This document shows, one piece after another, positions 17,309 to 26,442 of a stretch of 39,971 bases of DNA. A program made the translations under genes and the position numbers. Position 1 is the stretch's first letter. The number at the start of each line of letters is the position of its first letter. The stretch is from NCBI GenBank assembly GCA_025924495.1, contig JAICIG010000008.1, positions 1-39,971 of the forward strand, given 5' to 3'. This stretch comes from Pirellulales bacterium (GTDB lineage: Bacteria; Planctomycetota; Planctomycetia; Pirellulales; JAICIG01). The notes below the pieces were generated by a model. It was not told where the DNA came from and made no database searches. It saw only the letters and a program-made list of their open reading frames with translations.

Positions 17309-18577
17309 ATGCCGTCTGCGATCTTGCGCTGCCGTCTGCTCGTCGCCTGCTTCGCAGTTACGGCTTTGGGCGCCGATTGGCCGAAATTTCGCGGGCCAGG
17401 CGGCGCCGGCGCCAGCGACGAGACGGGCTTGCCAACTACTTGGAGCGATGACAGTAACATTGTCTGGAAGACCGACTTGCCCGGTTTTGGAACTTCCAGC
17501 CCCATTACGCATGAAGACCGTATCTATCTCACCTGCTACGGCGGCTACGGCATGGATTCTGAGTCGCCCGGCGATATCAACGACCTCCAGCGACATGTGG
17601 TTTGCCTGGATCACAGGCAGGGAAAAATCGTCTGGAGCGAGCAAATTGAGACGTTGCAGCCCGAAGAGCAATATAAAGGCTTTCAGGCCCTGCATGGTTA
17701 TTCTTCCAGCACGCCGGCTACCGATGGCGAACGGCTGTATGTCTTCTTTGGCAAGTCGGGCGTGTTTGCCTTCGACCTCAATGGCAAGCAGCTATGGCGC
17801 ACCGACGTCGGTTCCAAGATTCATGGCTGGGGGTCGGCCACGTCGCCCGTGTTGTTTCAGAACCTGGTGATTATTAACGCTAGCGTTGAGTCAGGGGCGC
17901 TTGTCGCCTTGGACAAGGCAACCGGCAGCGAAGTCTGGCGCACGCCCGGCATGGTCGCCGCCTGGAATACGCCCCTGCTCGTCGAGTTGCCGGGCGGACG
18001 CGTCGATTTGGTGGTCAGCGTGAAGAACCAATTGCTTGCCTTTGACCCGGCCAATGGCAAAGAGCGGTGGCACTGCAAGGGCATCGAAGACTATGTCTGC
18101 CCGAGTGTAATTGCACGCGATGGCATTGTGTATGCCATTGGCGGCCGGGGACGACCGGGCTTGGCCGTCGCCGCTGGTGGTGAAGGGGACGTCAGCGACA
18201 AAATTCTCTGGAAAACGCAGGCGGGATCCAACGTGTCTTCGCCGGTCTATCACGACGGATACCTGTATTGGGTCAGCGAAAGCAAAGGCATTGCCTACTG
18301 TATCGACGCCAAAACAGGCGAGGCCGCCTATGAAAAGCGACTGGAGCCGCGACCGGATCGTATTTACGCCTCCCCCGTCGTGGCCGACGGCAAGATCTAC
18401 TACGTTTCGCGCAACAATGGCACGTTTGTGCTCGCCGCCAAACCGCAATACGAGCTATTGGCCCATAACATGATCAAGAGCGACGCCAGCGTCTTCAATG
18501 CCAGCCCCGCAGTCAGCAATGGCCAACTGCTCCTGCGATCGGATAAGCGCCTGTACTGTTTGGGAAACAAGAAGTGA
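17309..18577 (+). CDS. Secreted PQQ-like beta-propeller repeat protein
   Basis: This 422-residue protein has a signal peptide (about residues 1-21, cut near ALG-A) and then the common planctomycete opening DWPKFRGPGGAG. Propeller blades follow with WKTDLPGFGTSSPI, VVCLDHRQGKIVWSEQ, VFAFDLNGKQLWRTDVGS, LVALDKATGSEVWRT and LLAFDPANGKERWHC. Later blades end with YCIDAKTGEAAYEKRLE and IYASPVVADGKIYYVSR. Each has the A-x-D-x-x-x-G-x-x-x-W pattern of PQQ-type or BamB-like blades. Many such proteins no longer bind quinone and serve as binding or scaffold proteins outside the cytoplasm, so enzyme activity is not assumed. A DUF1501 gene follows at 135 bases and may share its transcript. It is divergent from the TPR gene across a 286-base gap. 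Confidence 0.85.
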   Translation: MPSAILRCRLLVACFAVTALGADWPKFRGPGGAGASDETGLPTTWSDDSNIVWKTDLPGFGTSSPITHEDRIYLTCYGGYGMDSESPGDINDLQRHVVCLDHRQGKIVWSEQIETLQPEEQYKGFQALHGYSSSTPATDGERLYVFFGKSGVFAFDLNGKQLWRTDVGSKIHGWGSATSPVLFQNLVIINASVESGALVALDKATGSEVWRTPGMVAAWNTPLLVELPGGRVDLVVSVKNQLLAFDPANGKERWHCKGIEDYVCPSVIARDGIVYAIGGRGRPGLAVAAGGEGDVSDKILWKTQAGSNVSSPVYHDGYLYWVSESKGIAYCIDAKTGEAAYEKRLEPRPDRIYASPVVADGKIYYVSRNNGTFVLAAKPQYELLAHNMIKSDASVFNASPAVSNGQLLLRSDKRLYCLGNKK

Positions 18578-18700
18578 GGCATGCTTGAGAGAGGTAGCGG
18601 CGAGGGGACGCGCCGGGATTGAATCTTGCGCGATCGGCATTGAACGTTCGATCGAATCGGAAGTTTGGCACTCTGAACGCCATGCCGCGCAGCAACTAGC

Positions 18701-18704
18701 GGAG
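18701..18704 (+). promoter_or_regulatory. Shine-Dalgarno that decides the DUF1501 start
   Basis: GGAG lies eight bases before the GTG at 18713 and overlaps the alternative GTG at 18704. This makes 18713 the better start although the frame is open further upstream. Confidence 0.5.
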
Positions 18705-18712
18705 TGCTGAAG

Positions 18713-20089
18713 GTGACGGGAAGACTGCTCCCCTTGGATCGCCGGCAGCTATTGCAGACGGGCGTGGTTGCGTTGGGCGGCATGCCCATCGCAGTGCGGG
18801 GGATGGCGGCCGAGGTCAGCGGCAAACCGAGGGCGAACGCCTGCATTCTGCTCTATATGGATGGCGGACCGAGCCATCTCGACCTGTGGGATCTTAAGCC
18901 CGAAGCGCCGGCGGAAATTCGCGGGCCATTCCAGCCGATCGGCACTTCTGTGCCGGGTGTGCAAGTCTGCGAGCATCTGCCTCTCGTCGCGCGGCAAATG
19001 CACTACATGGTGCAAATCCGCAGTGTTTGCCATCGCGAGACCGTCCACGATCCGGCCGTGTACCAGATGCTCACCGGTTACAAGCATCTCAGTTCCGCCG
19101 GCGGCCTAAAAGTCGAGGCGACCGATGCGCCGCAGATGGGCGCCGCCTTTGGTTGCGCCGATCACCGACCAGCGGCAATGCCCAAAGTGATCGAACTGCC
19201 CGAGACGATGAAGATGGAAGCCCGCATTTTGCCAGGGCAAAGCGCGGGCTTCTTGGGCGGCTCATTTGACCCCTTCCGCGTCGAGATCACGCGCGAGGCG
19301 CAGCTCGTCAAGCCGTCGCTCGGTTTGCGGGCCGATATTTCGCCCGCGCGGCTCAAAAACTTCGGTTCGCTTGTGCGACATTTGAACAACGATCTGATCG
19401 GCATTCAGCGGAACGCCGATATGCGGCGCTTCAATGAATATCAACTGCAGACGTTGGCCCTATTGAGTCGGCCAGGCGTGCAGGCGGCGTTCGACCTGGA
19501 ACAAGAACCGGCCGCGACGCACGAGTTGTACGGCCGCAATCGCCATGGGCAGTCGGTGCTATTGGCGCGTCGGCTGGTTGAAGCGGGCGCCCGCTTCGTG
19601 ACGGTTTATTGGGGCCAAGAGCCGCAAGATTGGGCCGATGGTCGCGGCGAGCGACTGGCGAATAATCCTTGGGATACCCACCGAAACCACTTTCCGCTGG
19701 TGAAAGACAGCCTGCTGCCGCGCGCCGATCGGGCGCTGGCGGCTTTGGCGGGCGACCTGAGCGACCGCGGGCTGCTCAATGATACACTCGTGATCTGGAT
19801 GGGCGATTTCGGACGCACGCCGAAGATTGATAAAAAATATGCCAGCCGCGATCACTGGCCGCACGCGTTCACCGTGTTATTCGCCGGCGCGGGGCTGCCG
19901 GGCGGCGCGGTTTATGGCCGCACCGACCGGCATGCCGCGCTGGTCGAAGAAAGTCCGGTTAGCCCCGCCGACCTGACGGCCACCATATTCGATGCACTCG
20001 GCGTGGATCCCTCGGCCACCGTTCCCCGCCAGCATGGCGGGCCCCACGTGCTTTCTATCGGCAGGCCGCTAAAGCTGCTGTGGGGCTAG
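18713..20089 (+). CDS. DUF1501 family protein (sulfatase-like fold), Tat-exported
   Basis: This is a 458-residue protein. A twin-arginine signal (LPLDRRQLLQTGVVALGG) opens it, as is usual in this family. The body has the DUF1501 hallmarks: LLYMDGGPSHLDLWDLKP, a HDPAVYQMLTG segment, and QSVLLARRLVEAGARFVTV. Further on are VIWMGDFGRTPKI, RDHWPHAFTVLFAGAGLPGG and YGRTDRHA. The fold is related to alkaline phosphatases and sulfatases, but the family's reaction is not established. Planctomycete copies usually pair with DUF1549/DUF1553 cytochrome-type genes; here the neighbour is a PQQ propeller. The GTG at 18713 is chosen over 18704 for its ribosome site. It is convergent with the DUF1559 gene. Confidence 0.88.
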   Translation: MTGRLLPLDRRQLLQTGVVALGGMPIAVRGMAAEVSGKPRANACILLYMDGGPSHLDLWDLKPEAPAEIRGPFQPIGTSVPGVQVCEHLPLVARQMHYMVQIRSVCHRETVHDPAVYQMLTGYKHLSSAGGLKVEATDAPQMGAAFGCADHRPAAMPKVIELPETMKMEARILPGQSAGFLGGSFDPFRVEITREAQLVKPSLGLRADISPARLKNFGSLVRHLNNDLIGIQRNADMRRFNEYQLQTLALLSRPGVQAAFDLEQEPAATHELYGRNRHGQSVLLARRLVEAGARFVTVYWGQEPQDWADGRGERLANNPWDTHRNHFPLVKDSLLPRADRALAALAGDLSDRGLLNDTLVIWMGDFGRTPKIDKKYASRDHWPHAFTVLFAGAGLPGGAVYGRTDRHAALVEESPVSPADLTATIFDALGVDPSATVPRQHGGPHVLSIGRPLKLLWG

Positions 20090-20120
20090 CGCGGTAGACT
20101 TCAGGAGTCAGGCCAAAGAA

Positions 20121-20150
20121 GCCAGCCCGAGATCATCCTCTCGGGCTGGC
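20121..20150. terminator. Bidirectional hairpin between convergent DUF1501 and DUF1559 genes
   Basis: A perfect eleven-base inverted repeat (GCCAGCCCGAG / CTCGGGCTGGC) has an eight-base loop. On the minus strand it is followed by TTCTTT, on the plus strand by ATTGG. Its place between two convergent stops fits a shared terminator, though the T-tract is poor. Confidence 0.65.
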
Positions 20151-20180
20151 ATTGGCTCATGCATCGAGCCTGCAGATCGC

Positions 20181-21266
20181 TTATTGATTGCTGCCGCCTT
20201 CGCCAGCGTCCTTGGTGCCCATAGCGCCCCAAACGCCAAAGGGGCTGGGGCCGGCGCTTACCGTCGATGAGGCGAGGCTGCCGGTGTTAATTGAATCATT
20301 GATGAACCTGACTGACCCATCGACCATCACGGCGTTGACGCCGGCCGGGTGGTAGCTGCTCGGCGCATAAACACCCGAGGGGCTGTCCGAATTCGAGTTC
20401 GCGTCGATCACGCAGGAAGGCCCGTTCGGCGGCAAAATGGTGTTGAAGGCGACGTGTTCGGCCTGGCCGTCGGTCCAGAGCGTGCCGAAGCGGCCCTTGA
20501 CCGTAGTCGGAACCGTGAACAGCGTGCCAGTGACCGTCCCGAGGCAGGAACCGGGACTCGTAATAATGTTTGCCATATTCGTTTGTGTGCCTTCTCTGGC
20601 CAATGCCGGGACTTTGCCGCCGATGCTGAAGTTAGCGCGCACGCGCTCGCTCATAGCGATCGTATTGCTGGTGCCGTCGAGCACCTGGCTAATCTTGACA
20701 CCGATCGTTTGAGCAAACATGCCTCGGGTCGACGTGGCCCAGCAGTTGTTATTGACCGTATCGCCGAGATTGAAGGCGTAGTTATGCTCGCCAATGGCAT
20801 TGCCGGTGGGCGAAGGACGCGGGTCCGACGGACAAAGATAACCAGGCACCTGATGGTTCCACGGGGTCCAGCCGGACCAGGCGGCTGGACCAAACGGAGG
20901 GTAGCTCGCATCTCCGGCGCGAATCTGATCGTACATCGCCTGCTGTTCGACATACGGCAGAAGCGCGATCAGGCCGCTGGCGCGGCCGTAATTGGTCGGC
21001 GGCGTGGAAGGATAGCTGGAAGTCGTTCCACCTTTCATCGGCGGGAAGGAGTTGTTGACGTCGTGGTAGTTCTGCAAGCCGACGCCGAGTTGCTTGAGAT
21101 TGTTGACGCACTGCGTGCGGCGCGCGGCTTCACGGGCCGCCTGCACGGCCGGCAGCAACAGCGCGATCAAAATGCCGATAATTGCAATCACTACCAGGAG
21201 CTCTACGAGCGTAAAGCCGCGCGCCCCCTCGTAAGCCATTTCGCCGTTCCGTCCGCCTCTGCGCAT
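20181..21266 (-). CDS. DUF1559 pseudopilin-like protein (H-X9-DG)
   Basis: This 361-residue protein has a type IV prepilin-type N-terminus. The cleavage site is G17-F18 ([10 protein letters not shown]) with Glu at position 5 of the mature form, then a hydrophobic helix (about 18-41). [20 protein letters not shown] leads into the DUF1559 body. The C-terminal motif is H306, nine residues, D316-G317 ([14 protein letters not shown]). Planctomycetes carry dozens of such genes. They are taken to be surface or periplasmic pseudopilin-like proteins of unknown role. A ribosome site AAGGGA lies eight bases before the ATG. A promoter is visible 184 bases upstream. No pilus assembly gene is nearby. Confidence 0.92.
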   Translation of the reverse strand: MRRGGRNGEMAYEGARGFTLVELLVVIAIIGILIALLLPAVQAAREAARRTQCVNNLKQLGVGLQNYHDVNNSFPPMKGGTTSSYPSTPPTNYGRASGLIALLPYVEQQAMYDQIRAGDASYPPFGPAAWSGWTPWNHQVPGYLCPSDPRPSPTGNAIGEHNYAFNLGDTVNNNCWATSTRGMFAQTIGVKISQVLDGTSNTIAMSERVRANFSIGGKVPALAREGTQTNMANIITSPGSCLGTVTGTLFTVPTTVKGRFGTLWTDGQAEHVAFNTILPPNGPSCVIDANSNSDSPSGVYAPSSYHPAGVNAVMVDGSVRFINDSINTGSLASSTVSAGPSPFGVWGAMGTKDAGEGGSNQ

Positions 21267-21449
21267 GAAAATGTCCCTTCTCGGTCTGTAAAAAGCCGCT
21301 CGTCAGCGAGCGCGCAAAAATAGTCTGGCCGACATCCGGCCGATAGAAATCTGTTCCTGGCAAACAAGCCGCGGGCGACGCGTAGACGAAGTCCGCCTGC
21401 TTCGAGACCCGGGCCGCCCCGCCTTGGTGTGGTGCTATTCTCAACGAAT

Positions 21450-21479
21450 ATTATATAAATAATGCGCAGTTTATGGCAA
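21450..21479 (-). promoter_or_regulatory. Promoter for the DUF1559 gene
   Basis: On the minus strand TTGCCA (21474-21479) is followed after 18 bases by TATAAT (21450-21455). Transcription would start near 21443 and give a leader of about 175 bases. The AT-rich context supports it. Confidence 0.55.
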
Positions 21480-21586
21480 TAAAGTGTGCGCTCATCCACC
21501 GGGAATTTCCTGTGTTTTCCGCATGGGACATTCCCGCAAAACACAACTCTTTAAATGCTGAGCTTTTATGACTCAGCGCGGGGGCT

Positions 21587-21629
21587 GGCGAACAAAAAGC
21601 CGCGGCTTTATGCCTGGCAGCTGTTCGCC
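21587..21629 (-). terminator. Nested inverted repeat, possible terminator of the transglutaminase-like gene
   Basis: GGCGAACA (21587-21594) pairs perfectly with TGTTCGCC (21622-21629). Inside lies the palindrome AAAGCCGCGGCTTT (21596-21609), followed on the minus strand by two further T before TGTTCGCC. It lies 143 bases past the transglutaminase-like stop. The function as a terminator is inferred. Confidence 0.35.
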
Positions 21630-21771
21630 TCGGCGCTGACATTGCCTGCCGAACGAGCGATCGGGCTTGCTGCCCACCGGCTTTGCTCCGTCGACCGGCG
21701 ATGGTCGCTTGAGGCGGGCCTGGCGGTGTTCGTTGCCCGGGCGGAAGGTAAAGGACGTGTGCCGGCCCTTC

Positions 21772-23028
21772 TCATTCGCCCCTTGACGCTGCCGACTCGA
21801 ACTTGTCCGCCGAATCGAAGGCGATTGGCAGAATGCCTTGCTTGCGGGCATTGGCGATAGGAATCAACTGATAGTCGGGGTCCGACGGATCGTTGAACTT
21901 TACCTTCTGCTCCGCAAGGTCCTGGTCGCCCATCGCGATTGCGGCGCAAAACGTGCCCCAAGGGTTGGTATTCCGCCAATCGTCATCGACTACGTTGTCG
22001 GCGCCTGCGATCTCGCGCGTGTCGTCGTCTGCTTCCGAGCCAATCAACGTGGTTTCCAGTCCGACGAGTTGCTTCCCTTCAGCATCGAGATAGAAGGCCA
22101 AATAGCAATGGCCGGGCACGAACACCAGCACCGGTTCGATATCGATCTTGCGGAGCAGCGACGCCAGCAGCACGCTGCCGTCGACGCAATTCGCTTGGGC
22201 GTTGTTAATTGATTCATCGATCAACCGCACGTGCTGGCTGCTCACCGTGTTGCTTTCGGCGGCCGACGTGGTGATGTTGCTATAGCGGACATCTCGATCG
22301 CTCAAGGCATTCCAGATGGCGTAAACCTGGCGGTAGACTTCCGCCGGATCGCCCGACTGATAGCCGGTAAATGAATCGACAATGCCGCTGTTGAGCGCCT
22401 CGCGCAGCACTTTGTCGACAAATGGGTGCTGTTCATTCACGTACGCGGCGAAGATGAACGATACGTCGGTAAACTTTCCTTCGCCATGGGCGATCGTGAA
22501 TGGGCAGTCGTTCACCGAACGCAGAGTCATGGTCTCCGTTTGTTCTTCCGCCTCCTCATCTCCCAACTCGACTTCAAATGTCACGGAGACCGGGACCGAT
22601 TGCTTGTTTCGAGCGAGCGCGCCGTACTTGTATTTGATCCGTGGGAAGATCAGATAAGTTGCGCCTTCTTCGTCCAGCGTTCCGCTGAAGGTGCTTTCCT
22701 CCAGAATTTCATTCCCGGAAATCGTAACCGTCACGGCCACATCGTCGCCCGGCGATTCAAGCTTCACGCCCAACACGCCGTGACGATCTCCTAGTATTTG
22801 TACCGATTGCCGTCCGTCGTCTTCGTCGTTCGCTTCCTCGCCTTCGGTTTCTGCGTTGTCGCCAGGCGCAACCGAGCGGATGGCCGCCGTTCCGATCAAG
22901 TAGGAGGGGAACAACTGATGATCCCAGCCGTCAATCGGCGCGAACTCGGCATTCGCGCTGCCGATTGAGCAGGCCAGAGCGGCTACGGTTAATGCACACG
23001 CGCGAAGGGTTGCCAGCGAGCGAAGCAT
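21772..23028 (-). CDS. Secreted transglutaminase-like (papain-fold) protein
   Basis: This 418-residue protein begins with a signal peptide (about residues 1-27, ending SANA-EF). An acidic low-complexity stretch (about 58-72, EGEEANDEDD) and a beta-rich part follow. Near the C-terminus there is a transglutaminase-like core. Its likely catalytic residues are C281 in ANCVDGSVLLASLLR, H307 in VPGHCYLAFYLD and E325 in LVGLETT, where the usual third residue is Asp. Known members are cysteine proteases or amidases, or have lost activity. The substrate is unknown. GGAG lies six bases before the ATG at 23028, which is preferred over the ATG four codons earlier (23040). It is divergent from the DUF1080 operon. 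Confidence 0.75.
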   Translation of the reverse strand: MLRSLATLRACALTVAALACSIGSANAEFAPIDGWDHQLFPSYLIGTAAIRSVAPGDNAETEGEEANDEDDGRQSVQILGDRHGVLGVKLESPGDDVAVTVTISGNEILEESTFSGTLDEEGATYLIFPRIKYKYGALARNKQSVPVSVTFEVELGDEEAEEQTETMTLRSVNDCPFTIAHGEGKFTDVSFIFAAYVNEQHPFVDKVLREALNSGIVDSFTGYQSGDPAEVYRQVYAIWNALSDRDVRYSNITTSAAESNTVSSQHVRLIDESINNAQANCVDGSVLLASLLRKIDIEPVLVFVPGHCYLAFYLDAEGKQLVGLETTLIGSEADDDTREIAGADNVVDDDWRNTNPWGTFCAAIAMGDQDLAEQKVKFNDPSDPDYQLIPIANARKQGILPIAFDSADKFESAASRGE

Positions 23029-23209
23029 ATGCGACTCCAAGAAGCTCCAGGCGAGAGAATCGGATGCCTGTTTACATCGGTCAAATATCGAAAAGAGTTA
23101 AGCTGCGATGCCCTTGGCGACTTTGTTAAGTCGGAGTCCGGCGTGCGAGCCGCGCGGTTTTAGCGATTCTTCCGCTTACGGCAGAGCGGCAAATGAAGGC
23201 GGCGATTGC

Positions 23210-23237
23210 TTGACAAACCACTCTCGCGGCCAACAAT
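23210..23237 (+). promoter_or_regulatory. Promoter for the DUF1080-glycosidase operon
   Basis: A perfect -35 box TTGACA (23210-23215) is followed after 16 bases by AACAAT (23232-23237), four of six matches to the -10 consensus. Transcription would start near 23244, about 54 bases before the DUF1080 start. Confidence 0.5.
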
Positions 23238-23297
23238 GCACGTCGGATATTCGATACAACCGATCCATCCGGCCCTGGCAAGGGAGATGCAGACGCA

Positions 23298-24023
23298 ATG
23301 TCCCGATTCGTGCGGCTCAATACGCTTTTGATTGCGCTCGCCGCAGGTTTGGTGAACGAGGCGATGTTCCTGTCGGCCAATGCGGCTCTCGCTGCCGACA
23401 ATCAACTGACCGACGGCGAAGAACAGGCCGGCTGGGTTCTGTTGTTCGACGGCGCTTCGCTCAATGGTTGGACAACCAGCAGCCAGCAACCCAGCCGCCG
23501 GCCCGTAGAGCGGGGCGCCATTAACCCGCATCAGTCCGGCGGTTACATGCTGATTTACGACAAGCCGCAGGCGGACTTCGAACTCGCGCTCGACTTCAAG
23601 ATCAGCGAAGGTTGTAATAGCGGCATCTTTGTCCGTACATTTCCGCTCGCTCCGCGGCCGGGCAAAGACGTGGGCTTCAACGGCATCGAAATCGCCATCG
23701 ACGATACGAAGACCGCCGGGTACCACGACACGGGCGCGATTTATGATCTGGTCAAGCCAACGAAGAACGCCATGAAGCCGGCCGGCGAGTGGAACCATAT
23801 GGTCATTACATGCAATCGAAATTTGATTGCAGTGGAGTTGAACGGCGAGCAGGTCGCGCGGATGAATCTCGACGAATGGACGGAGCCGAACCGGCGCCCG
23901 GACGGCAGCCAGCACAAGTTCGACGTTGCCTACAAAGATCATCCGCGGAAAGGCTACCTCGGGCTGCAAGATCACGGCCGAGACTGCTGGTACAAGAACA
24001 TCAAGCTGCGGCCGTTGAAATAA
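23298..24023 (+). CDS. DUF1080 (3-keto-disaccharide hydrolase domain) secreted protein
   Basis: This 241-residue protein has a signal peptide (about 1-33, ending ALAA-DN) and one DUF1080 domain filling the rest. It has the opening WVLLFDGASLNGW, then YDKPQADFELALDFKIS, GCNSGIFVR, NGIEIAIDD, HDTGAIYDLV, GEWNHMVITC and the end YLGLQDHG...WYKNIKLRPL. The fold is a concanavalin-like jelly roll. Some members hydrolyse 3-keto-glycosides, others are only carbohydrate-binding, so the reaction here is uncertain. AGGGAG lies eleven bases before the ATG. The glycosidase-like gene follows after 24 bases, which points to one transcript and a shared glycan task. Confidence 0.9.
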   Translation: MSRFVRLNTLLIALAAGLVNEAMFLSANAALAADNQLTDGEEQAGWVLLFDGASLNGWTTSSQQPSRRPVERGAINPHQSGGYMLIYDKPQADFELALDFKISEGCNSGIFVRTFPLAPRPGKDVGFNGIEIAIDDTKTAGYHDTGAIYDLVKPTKNAMKPAGEWNHMVITCNRNLIAVELNGEQVARMNLDEWTEPNRRPDGSQHKFDVAYKDHPRKGYLGLQDHGRDCWYKNIKLRPLK

Positions 24024-24047
24024 CCGCTGCCTGCGGAGGCCCGCGAC

Positions 24048-26312
24048 ATGAGTCTTCAACGCGTTGCGGGCGAAACGAATCGGCGCGAGTTTCTCGCACT
24101 GGCGGGCGGGGCGGCAATTGCGCTGCCTGCGACCGCCCATGCCGACGAGCGCACTCGCTCGCCAAACAAGTCAGCTGCACCAATCGGCGAGCGCCTGAGC
24201 ACTCCGGATTGGGTTTACGACGTAACGCGGATGGCCTTCGGCGGCTTTGGCGATCTTGATCCGGCGGCCAAGGCCGGAGTGCAGGTCTTTCATACGAATC
24301 TCGTTTGGCCCTACTATCCGCTCAATCGCGACGGCGGCGGTTTATCGGTCGAAGACGATGCGAAACTGCTTGAGTTGGTCGGCACGTGCCACAAGCTGGG
24401 CATGAAGTTGTCCCTAGGGCTGCCGCCATTTCCGCCCGTTAATCTGGTCCGCGAACATCCCGATTGGCGCATTCATCCCGACGATAGCGGCAGCGTGCTG
24501 AAGATTGAGCCTCAGGAGGACAGCCTCGGCACGCGCAACCCCTGCAATCTCGGGCCGTGGGGCGATTATTTAATCGAAGTCTGTGCCGAGTTGGTTCGCG
24601 ACTATGGGGTCGATGCATACTCCTTCGACGGCAATTATCATCCGCCGATCTGTTTCTGCCCGGCGTGCAAACAGGCATATCGAGAAGAACGCTCGCAAGC
24701 ATTGCCCCCCACTGCGAATCTTGACGACGTCGAGTACCGCAAGTATGTGGCGTGGCGGGACGAGAAGCTGGTTGGGCATTATGAGCGATTGCGTTGCCGC
24801 ATCCGCGAGGAGAATGACGACGCGGCGCTCATATCATGGACAGTGAACGCCGGCCGATACGGACACCTGCTGCACTCGCCGCGCGCCATGCCCACCAGTT
24901 TGAATCGCGTTTTCGATCTGCCGATGCAGGAATGGTGGCTGGACGAAACCAATCTCGGAGCGAGCGTCGCGCCGGCTTTTGGCGCGGCTTACCTGCGAGC
25001 CACGGCGGGTTGCAATCCGGCCGCGTCGGAAGCGTATCTGATGTCGCGCGGCAATCCGTATGGAACCGATAGCTTTCCCGCTCACGAACGCCTGACGAGA
25101 ACTCTGCTGGCCGTGGCCAACGGCTGCGTCGTGGCCGAGTCGTTCGGTTGGCCGGGACAACGGCAGTCGACCCTGGATGTGTTCGCGGAGATCGGCAAAC
25201 GCACGCCTTGGATGACGCGGACGGCTCCGTTAGCCTGGGGAGCCCTGTTGGTCAGCGAACAGACTCGGCAATTCTACGCCTACAAGGAGATCGCCGAGCG
25301 CTTCTTGCCGCATGTGTTTGGCGCCTTTCGCATGGCGATGGAAGAGCATCTGCCGTTCGCATTGATTAATGACTGGGATCTGGCGGCGGAAGAGCTGGAT
25401 AAGTTCTCGGTGCTCGTGCTGCCCAATTCTGCGGCCATGTCAGATTCGCAGATTGCGGCGGTGCGGAGATTTGTCGATGCGGGGGGCGGCCTGGTGGCCA
25501 CAGGCGAGTCTTCGCTTTGCGACGAATTGGGGCGGCCGCGGAACGATTTTGCACTGGCCGACGTATTCGGCGTGCGCTACCAAGGCCGCCCGAACGCGGC
25601 CTTGATACGGCCGGAACTGGACGCCAACTTCGCCGTGGCGATCGATGAAAGCTACTGGCAGCAGCGCGTCGGCGTCGGGCGGCTGACCTGGGACGAACAT
25701 CCGCTCTTCGACGACGAAAAGTTGCGGCGCCTAACGCCCGATAAATCGGTTGTCTTCCGAGGCCCACAAACCGCAGTCAGCAAACCGGCGGCTGTCGAAG
25801 AAGTCGCCGCGCGCTTAACGCCCGAAGGCTGGAAGCAACCGCCGTTGCCGGCGATCATTGCCCGAAAGTTCGGTCAGGGAAAGGTCGTGTATTTGGCCGC
25901 CGCGCTTGATGCAGCGCTATGGAGCTACGCATACCCTTATCAGCGGCGCTTGCTCGCACGAGCCGTCCATTGGGCGGCGCGCGAGCCGGCTTCGATTAGC
26001 GTTTCGGCTCCGATGTGCGTGCAAGTCGTCTGCTTGGCGCAGGACGACACCAAGGGACGGCGGACGATCGTCCATCTGTTCAATGGCCTGAACACGACCG
26101 CCAATCACGGCTTGCCGGCAACCGATGTGCCGCTGCGCGAAGAGACGCCGCCGATTCATGGAATCTGTGTGCATTTTCGCACCGGAAACTTCGCGCGGTT
26201 TCATTTAGAACCGGCCGGGACGGAGCTCTCGCCGCAGCGCCAGGCGGAAATCACGACCGTGGAACTGCCGCCGTTGGAGATCCATGCCATGTTGATTGCA
26301 GAGCACTCGTGA
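24048..26312 (+). CDS. Tat-exported glycoside hydrolase-like protein with beta-galactosidase trimerisation-type domain
   Basis: This is a 754-residue protein. A Tat signal (TNRREFLALAGGAAIALP, residues 10-27) opens it. Residues about 55-390 form a TIM-barrel like GH42 and the hypothetical glycosidase family GHL6. They carry YSFDGNYH with D194 as a candidate catalytic acid, directly followed by CFCPACKQAY, a Cys cluster typical of these barrels. About 395-650 resemble the Rossmann-like trimerisation domain of GH42 (VLVLPNSAAMSDSQ, RFVDAGGGLVATGES, GQGKVVYLAA). The end is a small beta domain. It would cleave glycosides outside the cytoplasm. The sugar cannot be told. GGAGG stands eight bases before the ATG. 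It is the second gene of the DUF1080 operon. Confidence 0.8.
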   Translation: MSLQRVAGETNRREFLALAGGAAIALPATAHADERTRSPNKSAAPIGERLSTPDWVYDVTRMAFGGFGDLDPAAKAGVQVFHTNLVWPYYPLNRDGGGLSVEDDAKLLELVGTCHKLGMKLSLGLPPFPPVNLVREHPDWRIHPDDSGSVLKIEPQEDSLGTRNPCNLGPWGDYLIEVCAELVRDYGVDAYSFDGNYHPPICFCPACKQAYREERSQALPPTANLDDVEYRKYVAWRDEKLVGHYERLRCRIREENDDAALISWTVNAGRYGHLLHSPRAMPTSLNRVFDLPMQEWWLDETNLGASVAPAFGAAYLRATAGCNPAASEAYLMSRGNPYGTDSFPAHERLTRTLLAVANGCVVAESFGWPGQRQSTLDVFAEIGKRTPWMTRTAPLAWGALLVSEQTRQFYAYKEIAERFLPHVFGAFRMAMEEHLPFALINDWDLAAEELDKFSVLVLPNSAAMSDSQIAAVRRFVDAGGGLVATGESSLCDELGRPRNDFALADVFGVRYQGRPNAALIRPELDANFAVAIDESYWQQRVGVGRLTWDEHPLFDDEKLRRLTPDKSVVFRGPQTAVSKPAAVEEVAARLTPEGWKQPPLPAIIARKFGQGKVVYLAAALDAALWSYAYPYQRRLLARAVHWAAREPASISVSAPMCVQVVCLAQDDTKGRRTIVHLFNGLNTTANHGLPATDVPLREETPPIHGICVHFRTGNFARFHLEPAGTELSPQRQAEITTVELPPLEIHAMLIAEHS

Positions 26313-26442
26313 ACTCGTACGCCGACCCATGACGTGTCGGAAATCGAGGCCCGCGATATACTGCAGCCGCACGGCGACTTTCCGCCGTCCGTCGCTGACC
26401 ATTTTTCGAGCCAACGCCGAGTTATAGAAAAGCGAGCCTCGC

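Larger units (their letters stand above)
21267..21771. other. Intergenic gap with promoter and nested inverted repeats
   Basis: No gene is supported here. The stretch holds the DUF1559 leader and promoter and the hairpins listed separately. A small inverted repeat GCTGAG/CTCAGC spans 21557-21577. Around 21440-21480 the DNA is strongly AT-rich compared with the rest of the window. Confidence 0.5.
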
